A DNA stretch of 18,559 nt from Gemmatimonadota bacterium (GTDB lineage: Bacteria > Gemmatimonadota > Gemmatimonadetes > Gemmatimonadales > GWC2-71-9). This document shows positions 15,254 to 18,559 of the stretch, in pieces. Below the pieces are notes generated by a model. It saw only the letters and a list, made by a program, of their open reading frames with translations. It was not told the origin of the DNA and ran no database searches. Both the position numbers and the translations under genes were made by a program. Where the stretch lies: assembly GCA_025360265.1 (NCBI GenBank), contig JANYCP010000087.1:1-18559 (forward strand). The letters run 5' to 3'. The number at the start of each line of letters is the position of its first letter. Position 1 is the first letter of the stretch.

Positions 15254-16621
15254 GTGCGCGTTAATCGCGGGATTGCAATTGTTTGCTTGTTAGCCCATAC
15301 AGCGAATGGGCAATCGCGGGTAACCGACACGGCGCTCGCCGCCACGTTCTCGCGATGGGCTAGTGAACACCGAGTAGTCGGCATCAGTGCCGGTGTGCTC
15401 GATGGCGCACGCGCGTCGGTCGCGTCAGGTGGCGCGACGCATTTCGCTGATGCGACGCGAGCCACCGACTCGACCATTTTCGAGATCGGATCGATCACCA
15501 AGGTGTTCACCGGTACGTTGCTCGCCGCCATGGTACTGAAAGGCGAGGTCGCGCTTGATGATCCGGTGTCGAAGTATCTGCCGGGATGGAGCGTGCCGAA
15601 GTTCCAGGGTCGAGAGGTCACGCTGCTCGACCTTGCCACGCAATCATCAGGGCTGCCGCGACTGCCCGACAATTTCACGCCAGCCGACGCACTCGATCCG
15701 TACGCCGATTACGACGACGCGCGTCTGCAGGTCTTCCTTGCGTCGTATCAATTGCTGCGGGCGCCCGGTGCACAGTATGAGTATTCCAATCTCGGCATGG
15801 GCCTGCTCGGTCGGGCGCTGGCGCAGCGGGCCGGTATGTCATACGAGGCATTGCTCCGCGCCCGGATTCTCGATCCGCTCGGAATGAACCACACGCGAAT
15901 CACTGAAGATCCGGCGTGGGGTGCACTCGAGGCGAGCGGGCACAGCGCAAATTTCGCCGCCCTCAAGGCGTGGCACTTTGCGGCATTGCAGGGCGCCGGG
16001 GCGCTCCGTTCCAATGTGTCGGACATGCTGAAGTTTGCGGCGGCGGTACGCGACACCACCGTCGGGCCGCTGGCACGGGCGCTTGCCCTGGCGATCCGGC
16101 CGCGCCGCTCAATCGGTGGCGTCGATTCGATCGGCCTGGCGTGGCATCACAAACACGTCGCCGGCATCGACCTGGTCTGGCACAATGGCGCAACTGGTGG
16201 CTTCCGCTCGTGGCTGAGCGCCGACCTGGTTTCGCACCGGGCTGTTGTGGCGATCATGAATACCGGCTCGGTCACGCTTGATGGCATTGGCATCGAACTG
16301 CAGCGGAAGCTGCCGCCCACGCCGCCGCCGTCGATCGATCCGCCAAAGGAAGTGGCGCTGCCAGCCGGCGCGCTGGCCCGGTTCACCGGCCGCTACGAAA
16401 TCGTCCCCCAGTTCGCTTTCGACATCGGCCAGCGCGGCGACACGCTCTGGGTTCAGGCGACAGGGCAGCAGGTGCTGCCGGTCTTCCCGTCGTCGCCGAG
16501 CACGTTCTTCTACAAGGTGGTCAAGGCAGAAGTATTGTTTCAGGTCGATGGATCCGGCCAGGTTACCGGCCTCATCTTGCGCCAGAATGGCGCCGACCAA
16601 CTCGCTCGCAAGGTCCGCTGA
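15254..16621 (+). CDS. Beta-lactamase-fold serine hydrolase
   Basis: Exported enzyme of the class C beta-lactamase/DD-peptidase-like family (PF00144), 455 residues, GTG start. An N-terminal signal (to about ANG-QS, residue 19) points outside the cytoplasm. Catalytic motifs: S80-I-T-K83 in GSITKVFTG (nucleophile and general base), Y177-S-N179 and H310-N-G312 in WHNGATGGF (KTG equivalent). After about residue 350 a C-terminal beta-rich domain follows (FTGRYEI, FDIGQRGDTLWVQATG), like the DUF3471-type tail of many such hydrolases. The family includes esterases, peptidases and true beta-lactamases, so resistance should not be assumed. It is followed directly by the membrane gene (TGAATG). Confidence 0.88.
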   Translation: MRVNRGIAIVCLLAHTANGQSRVTDTALAATFSRWASEHRVVGISAGVLDGARASVASGGATHFADATRATDSTIFEIGSITKVFTGTLLAAMVLKGEVALDDPVSKYLPGWSVPKFQGREVTLLDLATQSSGLPRLPDNFTPADALDPYADYDDARLQVFLASYQLLRAPGAQYEYSNLGMGLLGRALAQRAGMSYEALLRARILDPLGMNHTRITEDPAWGALEASGHSANFAALKAWHFAALQGAGALRSNVSDMLKFAAAVRDTTVGPLARALALAIRPRRSIGGVDSIGLAWHHKHVAGIDLVWHNGATGGFRSWLSADLVSHRAVVAIMNTGSVTLDGIGIELQRKLPPTPPPSIDPPKEVALPAGALARFTGRYEIVPQFAFDIGQRGDTLWVQATGQQVLPVFPSSPSTFFYKVVKAEVLFQVDGSGQVTGLILRQNGADQLARKVR

Positions 16622-16981
16622 ATGCCCGTGTTGTATGAGCATCGCCGCCAGCCAATGCTTTCACGCCGGAAATTCGCCCACCGCCTCGGCAGGCACTTTT
16701 TGATCGCCTCGGGTGTTGTGCTGATTTCGTTGGTGATCGGGATGCTCGGATACCACTATCTGGCACATTTCGCCTGGATTGATTCGTTCCTCAACGCCGC
16801 CATGCTGCTGGGCGGGATGGGTCCGGTGGGCGACATTCCGACCCAGTCGGGCAAGGTGTTCGCCGGGCTCTATGCCCTCTATGCCGGGTTGGTGCTCATC
16901 GCCGCCGCCGCCGTGTTGCTGACGCCGGTGCTGCACCGCGTCATGCACCGGCTCCACCTGGAGGACGGCAAGGGAAAGTAG
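16622..16981 (+). CDS. Two-helix membrane protein, channel-like
   Basis: A 119-residue protein with a basic N-terminus, a helix at about 26-48, a re-entrant-looking segment and a second helix at about 79-102, then a histidine- and charge-rich tail. The segment WIDSFLNAAMLLGG followed by MGPVGDIPTQSGKVFAGLYAL copies the order of an ion-channel-2 pore region (DAFYFS, selectivity filter TVGYGD, then GKxFAxLYAL). Where the filter TVGYG should be, it has GMGPVGD (65-71), so potassium selection as in KcsA is unlikely. The ATG directly follows the hydrolase stop. I infer a conserved non-channel or altered-channel relative. Function unknown. Confidence 0.7.
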   Translation: MPVLYEHRRQPMLSRRKFAHRLGRHFLIASGVVLISLVIGMLGYHYLAHFAWIDSFLNAAMLLGGMGPVGDIPTQSGKVFAGLYALYAGLVLIAAAAVLLTPVLHRVMHRLHLEDGKGK

Positions 16982-17017
16982 TCCGCCAGAAGTTATCTTT
17001 CCGTCACGCAATCACAT

Positions 17018-17021
17018 GGAG
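17018..17021 (+). promoter_or_regulatory. Ribosome binding site deciding the isomerase start
   Basis: GGAG lies 6 bases before the ATG at 17028. The ATG at 17016 would overlap this site and lacks its own, and 17028 places the twin arginines at residues 3-4. Confidence 0.6.
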
Positions 17022-17027
17022 TCCGTC

Positions 17028-17864
17028 ATGGACCGTCGATCGTTTGTTCACGCCGCCGGTGGCGTCGCCGCTGCCGCGATGCTGCCGCTGCCCCGCACCT
17101 CGCACATGCGCGACCACATCGACAAGATCGGCTTGCAGCTCTACACGGTCCGCCGGCAGATGACCGTGAGTGTCGAGAAGACACTGGCGCAGGTGGCGGC
17201 AATCGGCTACAAGCAGGTCGAATTTGCCGGATATAACGGACGCCCACCGCGTGCGATCAAGCAGCTGCTCGACGATAACGGACTCACCGCACCGTCGTCA
17301 CATATCGGGCTCGACACCTTGCGTGGTCCATGGAATCGCACCCTGAGTGACGCGGCCGAGATGGATCACAAGTGGCTGACGATCGCATCGATGGCGAACT
17401 CGGACAGCAATTCGCTCGATGCACTCAAGCGCACCGCCGACCTGATTCACAAGGCGGCGGATGACGCCAAGTTCTACAAGATCAAGATCGGCTACCACAA
17501 CCACACCCAGGAATTCAAGGAAGTCGAAGGGAAGCGGATCTACGATCACCTGCTCGAACTGATCAAGCCCGACGAAATCGACTTCGAGATGGATCTCTGC
17601 TGGATCACGGCGGGTGGTGGCGATCCACTCGCGTACTTCAAGAAGTATCCCGGCCGCTTCCCGATGGTGCATGTCAAGGACGCCGGTCCCGCGCCGGAGT
17701 ATCACATGGAAGATGTCGGCAAGGGTGTGATCAAGTGGGCAGACATCTTCAAGCAGCACAAGCAGGCCGGTATCAAGCACTATTTTGTCGAGCACGACAA
17801 TCCGGCTGACCCGATGGCGAGCATCAAGACATCGTTCGACTACCTCAAAGGACTTCAATTCTGA
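17028..17864 (+). CDS. Tat-exported sugar isomerase/epimerase-like TIM barrel
   Basis: Protein of 278 residues with a xylose-isomerase-like TIM barrel (AP endonuclease 2 family). Start MDRRSFVHAAGGVAAAAM is a twin-arginine signal (RR at 3-4, F6), so it should be exported folded. The barrel begins at IGLQLYTVR. Likely metal ligands or active-site residues are H157 and H159 (YHNH), D189 (FEMDLCW), H215 (HVKDA) and E255 (VEHDNP), followed by the terminal FDYLKGL. The TGATG overlap with the following oxidoreductase shows coupling. Such pairs are often proposed to act on 3-keto sugars made by the oxidoreductase. That pathway is inference; the reaction cannot be told from the sequence. Confidence 0.85.
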   Translation: MDRRSFVHAAGGVAAAAMLPLPRTSHMRDHIDKIGLQLYTVRRQMTVSVEKTLAQVAAIGYKQVEFAGYNGRPPRAIKQLLDDNGLTAPSSHIGLDTLRGPWNRTLSDAAEMDHKWLTIASMANSDSNSLDALKRTADLIHKAADDAKFYKIKIGYHNHTQEFKEVEGKRIYDHLLELIKPDEIDFEMDLCWITAGGGDPLAYFKKYPGRFPMVHVKDAGPAPEYHMEDVGKGVIKWADIFKQHKQAGIKHYFVEHDNPADPMASIKTSFDYLKGLQF

Positions 17865-18559
17865 TGCCGATTCATACCCGACGCGCCGTGTACGACGTCT
17901 GCATCGTTGGCTCAGGCGCCGGCGGCGGGATGGCGGCGCACGAGCTCACCAAGGCCGGCGCCAACGTGATCGTGCTCGAGGCCGGTGGCATGTGGGACAA
18001 CACCCGGGACTCGGACATGTTCGTCCAGCCCTGGGAAACACCGCGACGGGGCCGCAGCACGCCGGACAAACCGTTCGGTGAACATGACGGCTGCATTGGC
18101 GGATGGAATGTTCCGGGCGAACCGTTCACCACGGCACCGGGGACGCAATTCCAATGGTGGCGTGCCCGCATGGTCGGTGGGCGGACCAATCACTGGGGCC
18201 GCATCTCGCTTCGCTTCGGCCCCGACGATTTCAAGCACAAGACCGCCGACGGACTCGGCGACGACTGGCCGATCTCGTACGACGACATGAAGCCGTACTA
18301 CGACTATGTCGATCGACTGGTCGGCATCTTCGGCAGCAATGAAGGACTGCGGAATCATCCCGATGGAGTTTTCCAGCCGCCGCCACAACCACGCTGCTGG
18401 GAAAAGGCGATCAAGAAAGCCGCCGACAAGCAGAAGGTCACCTGCATTCCTTCGCGCCTCTCAATCCTCACCAAGCCGCTCAACGGCCGACCGGCATGTC
18501 ATTACTGCGGCCAGTGTAATCGTGGCTGCAAGGTCAATTCGAATTTCTCCTCCACCAAC
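17864..18559 (+). CDS. GMC-family oxidoreductase, N-terminal part
   Basis: Reading frame open to the window end: 232 codons, no stop, so the gene is cut. The ATG overlaps the isomerase stop (TGATG). The FAD-binding fold starts with VCIVGSGAGGGMAAHEL (GxGxxG at 16-22) and VLEAGG. ARMVGGRTNHWGRISLRF is the GMC motif of the gluconate/glucose dehydrogenase-like branch. Near the cut end is a cysteine group at C212, C215, C218 and C222 (CHYCGQCNRGC). The catalytic histidine region lies beyond the window. It has no signal of its own; relatives are exported in complex with a Tat-signal partner. The substrate is probably a sugar, by inference from the neighbour. Confidence 0.88.
   Translation, partial: MPIHTRRAVYDVCIVGSGAGGGMAAHELTKAGANVIVLEAGGMWDNTRDSDMFVQPWETPRRGRSTPDKPFGEHDGCIGGWNVPGEPFTTAPGTQFQWWRARMVGGRTNHWGRISLRFGPDDFKHKTADGLGDDWPISYDDMKPYYDYVDRLVGIFGSNEGLRNHPDGVFQPPPQPRCWEKAIKKAADKQKVTCIPSRLSILTKPLNGRPACHYCGQCNRGCKVNSNFSSTN

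Noticed and set aside
15254..16621. Antibiotic-resistance beta-lactamase
   Set aside because: The three active-site motifs are shared by esterases and peptidases. The extra C-terminal domain and lack of regulatory partners do not support a resistance call.

Overview
The window is a gene-dense, GC-rich bacterial chromosome segment in which every supported gene lies on the + strand. No gene-free stretch exceeds about 130 bases, and I see no tRNA, rRNA, CRISPR array, transposase or phage gene. Lipoprotein signals, a twin-arginine signal, a SufU-type SUF system and a bacilliredoxin point to a diderm bacterium, most likely a soil Gemmatimonadota or Acidobacteriota relative. That placement is inferred from gene content and style and was not tested.

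Layout. (1) 1-97: paired palindromes upstream of a SUF iron-sulfur assembly operon, sufC-sufD-sufS-sufU (113-3801). (2) 3794-3875: heptamer repeats folding into a long hairpin, then a bacilliredoxin-family gene and an unknown 92-residue gene (3892-4583). (3) 4584-4661: a C-rich, G-poor spacer, then an ABC-2 exporter of the NatA/NatB type (4662-6925). (4) 6926-7054: a parS site nested inside a larger inverted repeat, then parA-parB (7055-8745). (5) 8750-13880: a five-gene block made of a BMP-family binding lipoprotein, a Nif3-type metalloprotein, a double-NBD ATPase and two permeases, reading as a nucleoside or purine importer with Nif3 inserted. (6) 13890-16981: a probable propeller-like lipoprotein, a GlsB/YeaQ-like membrane peptide, a beta-lactamase-fold serine hydrolase and a two-helix membrane protein resembling a K+ channel pore with a broken filter. 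(7) 17028-18559: a Tat-exported sugar isomerase/epimerase-like TIM barrel coupled to a GMC oxidoreductase cut by the window end.

How the genes work together. SufS should mobilise sulfur to SufU and then to the SufBCD scaffold, with sufB probably just upstream. ParA, ParB and parS form a chromosome segregation locus. The BMP protein should feed ligand to the two permeases driven by the ATPase. Gene junctions are very tight: GTGA, ATGA, TGATG and TGAATG overlaps recur, implying translational coupling, and GTG starts are common.

I do not see a clear-cut new system. The parts most worth a second look are the parS nested in an extended palindrome, the heptamer hairpin that supplies the sufU stop codon, the small gene beside the bacilliredoxin with a possible Sm-like pattern, the channel-like protein with a degenerate filter, and the ATPase with one apparently dead nucleotide site.
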